Source: Dokdonella_A sp044227025 (GTDB taxonomy: Bacteria > Pseudomonadota > Gammaproteobacteria > Xanthomonadales > Rhodanobacteraceae). Taken from it: DNA of 64,000 nt. This document shows positions 1 through 8,477 of the stretch, piece by piece (the first letter of the stretch is position 1; each line of letters starts with the position of its first letter). The stretch lies in the NCBI RefSeq assembly GCF_044227025.1, contig NZ_JBGAFX010000006.1, positions 1-64,000 on the forward strand, given 5' to 3'. A program made the translations under genes and the position numbers. The notes beneath the pieces were generated by a model, which saw nothing but the letters and a program-made list of their open reading frames with translations, ran no database searches and was not told the origin of the DNA.

Positions 1-194
1 CTCGTTCAACTGTTCGGGCTGCGGACGAGGTCGATGTGCGGCCACCCTGGCTCCCACACGTGCTCGAACACTGCGGCCTGTCGGTGTGCCGCACATCGCT
101 CTCCACTCAGACTCTACGACGAAGTGCAGACACAAGCGGCCTTCGGCCGCGATGTTCTGGCGACAAGACCGAGGGCATCGCGACTCGAGTCGCC

Positions 195-998
195 TTATGC
201 CGCCACCGGCAACGGCATCGAGACCGGCGCGGAGGCCTCGTGGCGCGCCAGGGTCAGGCGCTGCTCGGTCCAGTGCAGCAGCTCGAACGTGCCGTCGTGG
301 TGCTCGACCAGGCCGGTGCAATGCTCGACCCAGTCGCCGTCATTGAGGTAGACGACACCGTCGTGGTCGTGCAGGCGCGCGTAGTGGATGTGGCCACAGA
401 TGTGGCCGTCGAAGCCGCCGGCGCGCGCATCATCGGCGACGCGCTGTTCGAATTCGCGGATGAAACGGAATGCGGCACCGACGCGCGTCTTCAGCAAGAT
501 CGACAGCGGGCGGTAGTGCCAGCCAAGCAGGCGCAGCAGTGCGTTGCAGCGCCGGTTGACGGCGCAGACGAAGCCTTGCAGCGAGTCGCCGAGGCGCAGC
601 AGCCAGCGGGGCGTCGCGCAGTGCGCGTCGAACTCGTCGCCGTGGCTGACCCGGTAGCGGCGCCCGTCGGCGCCCACGTGAACCGCGTTCAGCGCGAACT
701 CGATGCCGGCGATGCGCTGGCCGGCGAGGCAGCGCAACGGTGCGTCGTGGTTGCCGGGAATGTAGGTGACGCGCGTCCCGCGTGCGGCAAGCGCGAGGAT
801 TTCGGCGACCACCTCGCCATGGCGCGCGTTCCAGTATGGGCGCTTCGCCATGTTCTCGAGATCGACGATGTCGCCGACCAGGTACAGGCGCTCGCAGCGC
901 AGCGAACGCAGGAAGTCGAGCAGGTAGTCGGCTCGGCAACTGGCGTAGCCGAGATGGACGTCCGAAACGAACACGCTGCGATACGAGAGCCGCGTCAT
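195..998 (-). CDS. plcP: PlcP-type metallophosphoesterase (phospholipase C-like)
   Basis: Calcineurin-like metallophosphoesterase of 267 residues in the LpxH-like group. The metal-ligand motifs are clear: D13-x-H15 (SDVHLG), GD at 42-43, GNHD at 82-85, an HGDEFD motif, and GHIH near the C terminus followed by NDGDWVEHC. It is divergent from btaA-btaB. In alphaproteobacteria (Sinorhizobium SMc00171) this family removes the phosphate headgroup from phosphatidylethanolamine and phosphatidylglycerol to supply diacylglycerol for betaine lipid synthesis, so PlcP fits better than the lipid A enzyme LpxH. The start chosen is the ATG just before the first beta strand; the longer open frame upstream has no family sequence. 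A GC hairpin without a T-run lies downstream at 136-150. The specificity is inferred from family and context. Confidence 0.85.
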   Translation of the reverse strand: MTRLSYRSVFVSDVHLGYASCRADYLLDFLRSLRCERLYLVGDIVDLENMAKRPYWNARHGEVVAEILALAARGTRVTYIPGNHDAPLRCLAGQRIAGIEFALNAVHVGADGRRYRVSHGDEFDAHCATPRWLLRLGDSLQGFVCAVNRRCNALLRLLGWHYRPLSILLKTRVGAAFRFIREFEQRVADDARAGGFDGHICGHIHYARLHDHDGVVYLNDGDWVEHCTGLVEHHDGTFELLHWTEQRLTLARHEASAPVSMPLPVAA

Positions 999-1385
999 CG
1001 CGCATCTCCGTGGTGGTCGCAGCCAGTGTCGGGTGCGCGCGTCTCGCGGGCGTTGCGCGGGGGTTACGCGCGGGTGACAGCGCGCGCGCCGGAACCTTCG
1101 GAGCGGTAGCCGCAATAGAGGTTGTAGGTCGAACCGAACCGCACCACGATCGACGGGTTGGCCGTGGCGTCGTTGACCTGCACCAAAGGCCCCAGAACGC
1201 ATAGCTGACGTCGTAGGTGTTCATGTGGACCCAGCCGCAAGCATGGGCGATGCCGCAGATGTCGTGTGCGAGCGCGGCGGCAGTATGTGAACGTTGTGCG
1301 GCACCGGTGCGCCAACGACGCGACCACAACATGGCTGTCATGCACCGCGGGTAGCGTGCGCACACGAACACCACGAAGCCGCGCG
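999..1385. other. Divergent spacer between plcP and btaA
   Basis: This 387-bp spacer must hold the divergent promoters of plcP and btaA-btaB. One perfect half of a Pho box, CTGTCAT, is present at 1335-1341, about 45 bp before btaA, but I see no convincing second half. Phosphate control by PhoB is known for this pathway elsewhere and is only a suggestion here. The plcP-proximal part also holds the decayed gene described separately at 1064-1290. Confidence 0.35.
1064..1290 (-). pseudogene. Frameshifted remnant of a small protein
   Basis: Two adjacent minus-strand frames read like parts of one protein. The first gives ...HACGWVHMNTYDVSYAFWG. After a single frameshift near 1190 it continues PLVQVNDATANPSIVVRFG, then STYNLYCGYRSEGSG, and ends at a TAA at 1064-1066. 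The composition (Tyr, Asn, Thr, Cys) is normal protein-like and unlike the Arg/Ala-rich shadow frames around it. I do not recognise the family and could not place a start codon. Decay of a small exported protein or a sequencing error would both explain it. Confidence 0.3.
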
Positions 1386-2582
1386 ATGTCGACCACTCCC
1401 AACCTGCGTGACAAGCTCGACCAGAAGATCTTCGACGCGATCTATTCGCGCAGCCTGGTATACAACACCTGCTGGGAGGACCCGGCGGTCGATCGGCGCG
1501 CGCTTGCGCTCGGCGCGGACGACCGCGTGCTGGTCATCACCAGCGCCGGCTGCAACGCGCTCGACTACGCGCTGCAGGCGCCGCGCCGGATCTTCGCGGT
1601 CGATGCGAACCCGCGCCAGAACGCCCTGCTCGAACTCAAGATCGCCGGCATCCGCGCACTCGGCTTTGACGACTTCTTCGCGATCTTCGGCGAGGGTTGG
1701 CACGCGCGCTTCGCCGAGCTGTATCGCACGCGCTTGCGCGAGCAGTTGTCGCCGTTCGCGCGCGACTGGTGGGATCGGCGCACGAACTGGTTCACCAGCC
1801 GCCGCGGCAGCTTCTACTTCCACGGTTTGTCCGGCTCGGTCGCGCGTGGCGTGCGTGCGTACTTCGCGACGCGTCCGCGCCTGCGCCGCGCGATGGATGA
1901 TCTGCTCCTTGCGCGCGACGTCGACGAGCAGCGCACGATCTACGATCGCCGCGTGGCGCCGGCCCTGTGGACCAAGCCGGTCAACTGGATCATCTCGCGG
2001 CAGTTCGTCATGAGCCTGCTCGGCGTGCCCTGTCCGCAGCGACGCCTGGTCGAGGCGCAGCACGAGAACGGCGTGTCCGGATTCATCCGCAGTGCCGTGC
2101 AATACGTGTTCCGCCAGTTGCCGCTGGCCGACAACTACTTCTGGCACGTCTACATGACCGGCCGCTACCGCCGAGACTGCTGCCCCGAATACCTGAAGCA
2201 GGAAAACTTCGAGCGGCTCAAGGCGGGCCTCGTCGACTGCATCGAACCGCATACGACGACGGTCACCGAGTTCCTGCGCGCGCACGACGGACCGATCACG
2301 CGCTTCGTCCTGCTGGACCACATGGACTGGATGAGTTCCTACCATCCCGCCGCACTGGTCGAGGAATGGGAGGCGATCCGCGCACGCGCGGCGCCCGGCG
2401 CGCGCATCCTGATGCGCAGCGCGCATGCGCGCCCGACCTGGCTCGACGAGATCCGCATCGGCTCCGATGGCGTGCGATTGCGCGACGCATTCCGCTTCAT
2501 GGACGCAGAAGCGGACGCCCTGCAGCCGCACGACCGCGTGCACACCTACGCCGGCTTCGTGATCGCCGATGTCCCGGCTTGA
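1386..2582 (+). CDS. btaA: BtaA: SAM:diacylglycerol 3-amino-3-carboxypropyltransferase
   Basis: A 398-residue DUF3419/BtaA-family enzyme. BtaA transfers the 3-amino-3-carboxypropyl group of S-adenosylmethionine to diacylglycerol, giving diacylglyceryl-homoserine. The N-terminal part carries the conserved YNTCWEDP stretch and a SAM-binding fold: a strand ending in VLVITSAGCNALDYAL, then AVDANPRQNALLELK. The C-terminal half has FVLLDHMDWM and GARILMRSA, as in the family. The next gene, btaB, overlaps its end by 14 bp, so the two are translationally linked, and plcP is divergent. Length and motifs agree with two-gene bacterial BtaA/BtaB systems. The start is the ATG at 1386 that begins MSTTPNLRDKLDQKIFDAIY; open frame further upstream is low-complexity. 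Confidence 0.9.
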   Translation: MSTTPNLRDKLDQKIFDAIYSRSLVYNTCWEDPAVDRRALALGADDRVLVITSAGCNALDYALQAPRRIFAVDANPRQNALLELKIAGIRALGFDDFFAIFGEGWHARFAELYRTRLREQLSPFARDWWDRRTNWFTSRRGSFYFHGLSGSVARGVRAYFATRPRLRRAMDDLLLARDVDEQRTIYDRRVAPALWTKPVNWIISRQFVMSLLGVPCPQRRLVEAQHENGVSGFIRSAVQYVFRQLPLADNYFWHVYMTGRYRRDCCPEYLKQENFERLKAGLVDCIEPHTTTVTEFLRAHDGPITRFVLLDHMDWMSSYHPAALVEEWEAIRARAAPGARILMRSAHARPTWLDEIRIGSDGVRLRDAFRFMDAEADALQPHDRVHTYAGFVIADVPA

Positions 2583-3306
2583 GCGGGTGCGCGCCGATGC
2601 CGCCGTGCTGGCGCGCCTCGCGCGCGGCATGCCGCGGCGTGCCTCGCACTCGGATGCGCTCGCTGCGTTCTACGGCAAGCAGTCCACGCACTACGACCAT
2701 TTCCGCGAGCGCCTGCTGCAGGGTCGCGCCGAACTGATCGCCGACATAGCGCTGCCGCACGACGCGCACGTGGTCGAGCTCGGTGGCGGCACCGGTCGCA
2801 ATCTCGAGTACTTCGCCGAACGCATTGCGCGTATCGCCCGCTACGACGTCGTCGACCTGTGCGCGCCGCTGCTGCTGCGTGCGCGCGAGCGCGCCCGCAC
2901 CCTGCCGATGCTGCGCCCGATCGAAGCCGACGCGACGCACTGGCAGCCAGGGCATCCGGTCGACGTGGTGATGCTCTCGTACGCGTTGACGATGATCCCC
3001 GACTGGCGTGCCGCGATCACCAACGCCGTGGCGATGCTCAAGCCCGGCGGGACGCTCGCCGTGGTCGACTTCCACGTCTCGCCCCCGCGCGCGCAGGACG
3101 GCCGCGTGCAGCACTCCGCTTTCACGCGCCGCTTCTGGCCGTGGTGGTTCGCGCACGATGGCGTTCGCCCCAGCGCGGAGCACTTGCCGGAACTGTGTCG
3201 CGCGCTGCCGCGCAATGCCGTGGTCGAATCGACGGCGCGCGTGCCTTACCTGCCGGCGATGCGAGTGCCGTTCTATCGATTCCTCGGTCGTCTCGGGCCC
3301 GATTGA
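2569..3306 (+). CDS. btaB: BtaB: SAM-dependent N-methyltransferase for betaine lipid
   Basis: Class I SAM-dependent methyltransferase of 245 residues. Motif I is VVELGGGTGRN at about residue 65; DVVDLCAPLL follows as the acidic loop after the second strand, and DVVMLSYALTMIPDW and LKPGGTLAVVDFH are the later core motifs. In the betaine-lipid pathway BtaB adds three methyl groups to diacylglyceryl-homoserine to make DGTS. It overlaps btaA by 14 bp in another frame, which indicates coupled translation. Placed beside btaA and plcP it completes a phospholipid-to-betaine-lipid remodelling set. The methyltransferase call alone would be generic; the substrate is inferred from the operon. Confidence 0.88.
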   Translation: MSRLERVRADAAVLARLARGMPRRASHSDALAAFYGKQSTHYDHFRERLLQGRAELIADIALPHDAHVVELGGGTGRNLEYFAERIARIARYDVVDLCAPLLLRARERARTLPMLRPIEADATHWQPGHPVDVVMLSYALTMIPDWRAAITNAVAMLKPGGTLAVVDFHVSPPRAQDGRVQHSAFTRRFWPWWFAHDGVRPSAEHLPELCRALPRNAVVESTARVPYLPAMRVPFYRFLGRLGPD

Positions 3307-3480
3307 TCCGGTTCAGTGGTGGGCGAAGTCGAGCTGGCGCCCCGGGAGCCTGGTGGCTGGATGCAGGATTCATCCTCCAGCGGCGGCGCCACAGCGCGGC
3401 CTTCAGAATTCTTCATTCGATTTTCCGGCACTTCATTCGCGCCGGCGCTGGACTCGGCACTCCTTCCCGTGGAGTCCGCC

Positions 3481-4617
3481 ATGCACCCGTTCCGAATCCT
3501 GTTGCTTGCCACCGCCCTGACGGCCGGTTCCGCCGGCGCCGCCGATGCGCCGCCGACGTATCGCGTGCCGGAGCAGGCTTCCGATGGCTGGGCGGTCGCC
3601 GACGCCGCGCAGCTGGGCTGGAACACCGCCCTCTTCGGCGAACTCGAGCGGCGCGTCGCGACCAACGAGGCCAAGGGCCTGACCAGCGTCCTCGTCGTCG
3701 ATCACGAACGCCTCGTCTACGAACGCTACTTCGGCGATGGCGCGCGCGACACCCTCAACGACATGCGCTCGGCGAGCAAAAGCCTGACCGCGTTGCTGGT
3801 CGGTGCCGCGATCGAACGCGGCGCCATCCGTGGCGTCGACGCGCGCGTGTATCCGCATTTCGCCGACAAGCGCCCGCTCGCGCATCCCGATCCGCGCAAG
3901 GCCGCGATCACGCTCGAGGACCTGCTGACGATGAGCTCGCTGTGGGAATGCGACGACGACAACGCGTTCTCGACCGGCAACGAAGAGCGCATGTACGTCA
4001 CCGAAGACTGGCTGCGCTACGCGCTGGAGTTGCCGATCAAGGGTTTCGCGCCGTGGATGCACACGCCGGCGCAAAGCCCGTACGGGCGCTCGTTTGCCTA
4101 CTGCACCGCCGGCGCGTTCGTCGCCGGCGCGGTGGTCGAGCGCGCGACCCGGCAGCCGCTCGACGGATTCGCGCGCAGCGTGCTCGAGCAGCCGCTCGGC
4201 ATCACGCGCTCGCAGTGGAACCGCTCGCCCGAAGGCACTGTCATCGGCGGCGGCGGCACGCGCTACCGCAGCCGCGACATCGCGAAGATCGGCGCGATGG
4301 TCGCCGACCGCGGCCGCTGGCACGGCAGCCAGGTGCTGCCCGCGCGCTGGATCGACGCGGCGCTGACGCCGCATGCGCAGGCACGCGACGATGCCGAATA
4401 CGGCTACCTGTTCTGGCGTTTCCATTTCGTCGTCGACGGCAAGGATACGCCGGTGTGGGCGATGTCCGGCAACGGCGGCAACTACGTATTCATGCTGCCC
4501 GAGCGCGGCCTGGTCGCGGTCATCACGAGTCGCGCCTACAACCAGTCGTATGCGCACCCGCAGTCGCAGGCGGTGTTCCGCGATGTCGTGCTCAAGGCGT
4601 TGCCGACGCCGCATTGA
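3481..4617 (+). CDS. Secreted serine hydrolase, beta-lactamase/transpeptidase fold
   Basis: A 378-residue class C beta-lactamase-like (S12) hydrolase. A signal peptide is seen (MHPFRILLLATALTAGSAGA, cut near AADA). The catalytic S-x-x-K is S97-A-S-K100. The usual Tyr-x-Asn box appears as YCT in the segment SFAYCTAGAFVAG, with Thr where Asn is common. NGGNYVFMLPERGLVAV near the end fits the C-terminal strand of the fold. These enzymes act in the periplasm as esterases or peptidases; substrate unknown. The start is the ATG just ahead of the signal peptide. The 3' end overlaps the convergent regulator by 26 bp. Confidence 0.75.
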   Translation: MHPFRILLLATALTAGSAGAADAPPTYRVPEQASDGWAVADAAQLGWNTALFGELERRVATNEAKGLTSVLVVDHERLVYERYFGDGARDTLNDMRSASKSLTALLVGAAIERGAIRGVDARVYPHFADKRPLAHPDPRKAAITLEDLLTMSSLWECDDDNAFSTGNEERMYVTEDWLRYALELPIKGFAPWMHTPAQSPYGRSFAYCTAGAFVAGAVVERATRQPLDGFARSVLEQPLGITRSQWNRSPEGTVIGGGGTRYRSRDIAKIGAMVADRGRWHGSQVLPARWIDAALTPHAQARDDAEYGYLFWRFHFVVDGKDTPVWAMSGNGGNYVFMLPERGLVAVITSRAYNQSYAHPQSQAVFRDVVLKALPTPH

Positions 4618-6160
4618 GGAGGTCGGCCGGCAGCCACGGCGCCGCGAGCACCTTGTCGCGCTCGGCCACCACCGCGCGACCGATCGCATCGACGACCTCG
4701 GCGAATCCGGGGTCGTCGGCAAGCGGCCGGAACAACGGCGACGCGCGCAGCCACGCCGCATCGCGAAAGCCGCCCGCGACCGCATGACGCAGGGCATCGA
4801 TGGCGCCTGCATGATCCTGCACGCGCAGCTGCGCGACTTCGATCCAGCCATCCGGACTATTGCCGGCGTCGCGCGCGATCTCGTCGGCGCGCCGCGCGAG
4901 CGCCGGCCAATCCGGCGTTGCGGCATACAGGTCCGCGAGCGCGCGCGGCAGACTCTGGTGCGGGCGCAGGCGCGCCGCCTGCTCGAACGCGGCGAGTGCG
5001 CCGGCGCGGTCGCCGCGTATCAGGGCAAGCTCGCCGGCGAGCAGATGCGCCTGCGGATGCAGAGGGCGTGACTTCGCCGTCGCGAGTGCGGCTTCGGCTT
5101 CGGCGTAGCGGCCCTGGGTGAACAGGAATCGCGGATAGGCGACGTTGCCGAACACGTTGTCCGGATAAAGCTCGAAGATCCGCGCGTAGCGTCGCTCGGC
5201 CGCGGCGGCGAAACCGAGCAGGTCGAGGTTGCGCGCGATCTGCAGGTCGAGGAAACGCAAGCGCGTGCCGTTGCGCTCGACCACCACGTTCGCGGCGAGC
5301 GCATCGGCGAGGCGGCCGCGCTCGACATACAGGTTTGCCGCCGATGCGCGCGCATCGTCACGCCCGGCGGGATCGAGCGCGACCGCGCGCTCGTATTCAC
5401 CGATGGCCGCGTCGACCTCGCCGCGGCAGTCGTCGGCGTACGCGAGCGCCGCGTGCGCAAGCGCGTTGTCCGGGCTCGTCGCGAGCACGCGCCGGGCGAG
5501 CTCGCGTGCGCGTTCGGCCGACTCCGGACTGCCGTTGTACAGGCACATGCGCGCGCTCAATGCATGGCTGAGCCCGAGCGTTGCCGCGACGTCGCGCGGA
5601 GCGGCGATGAGCACGTCCTCGTACAGCGCGATCGCACGATCGTTGTTCTCGGCCTGGCCGATGCCGGCGTAGTAGCGCGCGCGTTCGAGGCGCGCATCGA
5701 CCATGACCGGTACCCGCGCGCGCGCGGCGTACAAGGCGTAGGCGCCGAGCGCGACGACGGTCACGATCGCGATGCCGGCGACTGCGCGCGCGCGCGGTGC
5801 CGCGCGACGCACCACCGATACATTGTCGGCGGGCGTCGTTTCCAGGCGCGGAACGCTGCACAACTGGTAGCCGCGCCCGCGCACCGAACGGATGTAGCGT
5901 GGATTGCGCCCGTCGTCGCCGAGCGCCTGCCGCAACAGTTTCACGCGTTGCGTCACGGTTTCCTCGTTGACCACCGCCGGTGCCCACACGCCCGCGATCA
6001 ATGCGTCGAATCCGACCACGCGGTCGCCGGCTTCGAGCAGGAAGCGCAGCAGCTGGAAGCTCAGCCCCGCCACGTCGAGGACTACGCCGTCGCGCTCGAC
6101 GCGCTGGCGCTCGAGGTCGATGCGCAGGTCATCGAGGCGGTACGTCGGTGCGGCGGTCAT
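4592..6160 (-). CDS. CadC-like membrane transcriptional regulator with TPR domain
   Basis: A 522-residue protein in three parts. Residues 1 to about 105 are an OmpR/PhoB-type winged helix: YRLDDLRIDL, then VNEETVTQRVKLLRQALGDD and YIRSVRGRGYQL, the usual recognition helix and wing. One transmembrane segment follows (AGIAIVTVVALGAYALYAA). The rest is a periplasmic helical region of TPR-like repeats (ALAYADDCRGEVDAAIGEYE, FLFTQGRYAEAEAAL). This is the ToxR/CadC plan, in which the outer domain senses and the inner domain binds DNA without phosphorylation. It is divergent from the beta-helix gene at about 6.4 kb and could control it, but that is a guess. Confidence 0.85.
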   Translation of the reverse strand: MTAAPTYRLDDLRIDLERQRVERDGVVLDVAGLSFQLLRFLLEAGDRVVGFDALIAGVWAPAVVNEETVTQRVKLLRQALGDDGRNPRYIRSVRGRGYQLCSVPRLETTPADNVSVVRRAAPRARAVAGIAIVTVVALGAYALYAARARVPVMVDARLERARYYAGIGQAENNDRAIALYEDVLIAAPRDVAATLGLSHALSARMCLYNGSPESAERARELARRVLATSPDNALAHAALAYADDCRGEVDAAIGEYERAVALDPAGRDDARASAANLYVERGRLADALAANVVVERNGTRLRFLDLQIARNLDLLGFAAAAERRYARIFELYPDNVFGNVAYPRFLFTQGRYAEAEAALATAKSRPLHPQAHLLAGELALIRGDRAGALAAFEQAARLRPHQSLPRALADLYAATPDWPALARRADEIARDAGNSPDGWIEVAQLRVQDHAGAIDALRHAVAGGFRDAAWLRASPLFRPLADDPGFAEVVDAIGRAVVAERDKVLAAPWLPADLLNAASATP

Positions 6161-6387
6161 GAGACGACGAAAGGGAAATGGAGCTCGATCATAACGTGAG
6201 CGTCCGGGGTCGACGGCATCGCTCCCTGCCGTGCGGTCTGCGCAATCGAGAACTTCGCGACAGTCGCCGGCAACCCGATCGCGTCGAATCGGTACCGACC
6301 GACGAGGGCTCGCGCGATGGTCCTGCCGACGACTGCGCTTCGTCGCCTGCCGGAGCATCGCGTGCCGACGCAGGCTGACGGTGACAC

Positions 6388-6470
6388 GATGAACAACCGA
6401 TTGCGCACAGGGCTCGTCGCCACGCTGCTGCTCGCGCGCGTCGTCGGCGCCCACGAGGCGGCGTTCAGTC
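6388..6470 (+). pseudogene. Signal-peptide exon-like start, out of frame with 6474-8300
   Basis: The ATG at 6388 opens a classic signal peptide, MNNRLRTGLVATLLLARVV followed by GAHEAA. That frame then runs into the Arg-rich shadow of the next gene. The mature beta-helix sequence continues in another frame, SVIVFADLFDSNNGHG. Loss of one base between about 6455 and 6470 would explain the break. Either the gene is disrupted or the base is a sequencing error. Confidence 0.6.
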
Positions 6471-6473
6471 ATC

Positions 6474-8300
6474 GTGTTCGCCGACCTGTTCGACAGCAAC
6501 AACGGGCACGGCATCATCGCCTGCCCGGGCGGACAGACGGTCGGCAATCCGCCGGGTGGCGGCCAGGCGACGTGTTCCGGTGGCGGCACGCCGACTGGGT
6601 GGCCGCAGATGCAGGTGCTCGTCGACGGCGTCGTGCAGACCGACAGCGTGACCGGCCAGCTGACGGTGCCTGGCACGACCGTGTTCAACGCACAGATGAA
6701 TCCAGACCCGATCGACTTCTACCGCTTCAGCGTGACCGGCATCGCGCCCGGCGTGCACCAGATGCGGGTCCGCGGCCACTACGCGCCGCCGCCGGATTCC
6801 GACGGCAGCACGCTCGACAGCGCATCGATCACGATCACGGTCGATCCGTTGCCGAGCGGCCACGCCGTGCTCGAGCTTGGCGCCGACGTCAGCGGCGCGA
6901 TCGACTGGCAGGACCGCATCGTCATCGGCCACGGCCATCACGTCGATCCGGCCGGCGCGGCGGTCGTGATCCGCAACAGCCTCGTGACCGGACTCGGCAA
7001 CGACGCGACGCCCGGCATCGCCGGCGCCGCGGCGAGCGTGGACATCGAGCGGACCGTGTTCGAAGCGACCGCTGCGCTCGACCTCACGATTGCCGGAACG
7101 GCGCTCGTGCGTGATTCGGAATTCCGCGCCAACAACCTGTTGCGTTTCGACGCATCCGACCCGGATGCGTCGCCGATCGTCACGCTGCGTGGCAACGGCA
7201 GCGCGCAGAAGACTTTCCAGGGCAACCGCATCGGCGCGGGGCGACTGGTGTTTTCCAACACGCGCCACTGGCTCATCGGCGGCGACGGCAATGCGCAGGG
7301 CAACATCCTGATCGGACCGCGCGCGACGATGTACCTCGTCGATGGCAGCTCGGACATGGTCGTGCGCGGCAACTACGACCACCACAACTACCGCGGCGGC
7401 TGGAGCCAGGGATTCAATCTCGCCTTCACCTGCAACGAGTGCAGCGGCGCCAGCGGCAGCGGCATCCTGATAGAGCACAACCTCATCCGCGGCGGCTCGT
7501 GGCCGCTGCAGGACCTCGCCGGCGAATTCCGCTACAACCTCGTCTACGGTTACGGCCACACCTGGCTGCGCAGCGCGAATGACGGTGCGTCGATCCACCA
7601 CAACGTATTCGCGCCGGAGAAGGGCGGCGGGGACCTCAACCAGGGCGTGTGGTTCTACGGCGGCGAAACCGGCATCGCGCTCTACAACAACACCTTCGAT
7701 GGCGGCGGGCCGCACGGCGACTTCGCGGGGCCGACGATCGAAGTCGACAACGCCTCGCGCGTGACGGGCCTGCGCAACAACCTCGTGACCTACTCGCGCG
7801 ACTACGACAACGGCAGCCCGGGCCTCGCGCGCATCGTCGGCACGTCGGCGAATTTCGGTTCGGTCGACTACAACGCGTTCCATTCGCCCGACAACAGCAC
7901 GCACGACAATTACGCGATCACCGGCTGGACCGAAGGGGCGACGCCCGGCTTCGCCGCGCACGACGTGAGCGGCACCGGCGCGATTGGCGTCCGCGACGGC
8001 CAGCTCGCCGCGGATCCGTTCAGCGGCGCGCGCGTCGACCCGTACGAATCGCTGGTCGACGAGAGCGCGGTGTGGCAGCGCACGCAGACCCTGTCGAGCA
8101 TCCTCGCCGCATTCCGCGCACGCTATGCACCGGCCGCGACGAGCCCGATCATCGACGCCGGCGATCCCGCCGACAACGACAGCCACGGCCGCCGCGCCGA
8201 TATCGGCGCGATCGACGCCGACGGCCACGACGCGGACCTTTTCGGCCGTTTCGGCCTGACCGGCGATGCGATCTTCGCCAACGGTTTCGATGCCGCCTGA
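6474..8300 (+). CDS. Exported parallel beta-helix protein with GFD tail
   Basis: A 608-residue product as read from the GTG at 6474. Most of it is repeated short strands of right-handed beta-helix type (NSLVTGLGNDAT, ERTVFEATAALDL, EHNLIRGGSWPLQDLAGEF, YNNTFDGGG), with many asparagines at turns as in polysaccharide-active or surface helices. It ends SPIIDAGDPADND, then DIGAIDADGHD, and finally AIFANGFDAA, the tail shared with six other exported proteins in this window. No export signal is encoded in this frame; the expected one lies upstream in another frame (6388-6470). Enzyme activity cannot be inferred. Confidence 0.75.
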   Translation: MFADLFDSNNGHGIIACPGGQTVGNPPGGGQATCSGGGTPTGWPQMQVLVDGVVQTDSVTGQLTVPGTTVFNAQMNPDPIDFYRFSVTGIAPGVHQMRVRGHYAPPPDSDGSTLDSASITITVDPLPSGHAVLELGADVSGAIDWQDRIVIGHGHHVDPAGAAVVIRNSLVTGLGNDATPGIAGAAASVDIERTVFEATAALDLTIAGTALVRDSEFRANNLLRFDASDPDASPIVTLRGNGSAQKTFQGNRIGAGRLVFSNTRHWLIGGDGNAQGNILIGPRATMYLVDGSSDMVVRGNYDHHNYRGGWSQGFNLAFTCNECSGASGSGILIEHNLIRGGSWPLQDLAGEFRYNLVYGYGHTWLRSANDGASIHHNVFAPEKGGGDLNQGVWFYGGETGIALYNNTFDGGGPHGDFAGPTIEVDNASRVTGLRNNLVTYSRDYDNGSPGLARIVGTSANFGSVDYNAFHSPDNSTHDNYAITGWTEGATPGFAAHDVSGTGAIGVRDGQLAADPFSGARVDPYESLVDESAVWQRTQTLSSILAAFRARYAPAATSPIIDAGDPADNDSHGRRADIGAIDADGHDADLFGRFGLTGDAIFANGFDAA

Positions 8301-8477
8301 GCCGATCGACGACGGCGTTGATCGCGCCACCCTCGCGTTGCATGGCAATTATGGCTGGTGCCTGAGGCCGAGTTGCAGATTGCACGCAACCGCTTGCGCA
8401 TTCCAACCCGTTCAAAGTCACGGCGCGCAAGACAGTCAACTCGATCCGAGGCTCTGGCGACAGGCGAAGGACACGTC

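Noticed and set aside
195..998. LpxH (lipid A pathway) assignment
   Set aside because: Motifs are shared by the two families, but location beside btaA-btaB and the closing NDGDWVEHC segment fit PlcP better.
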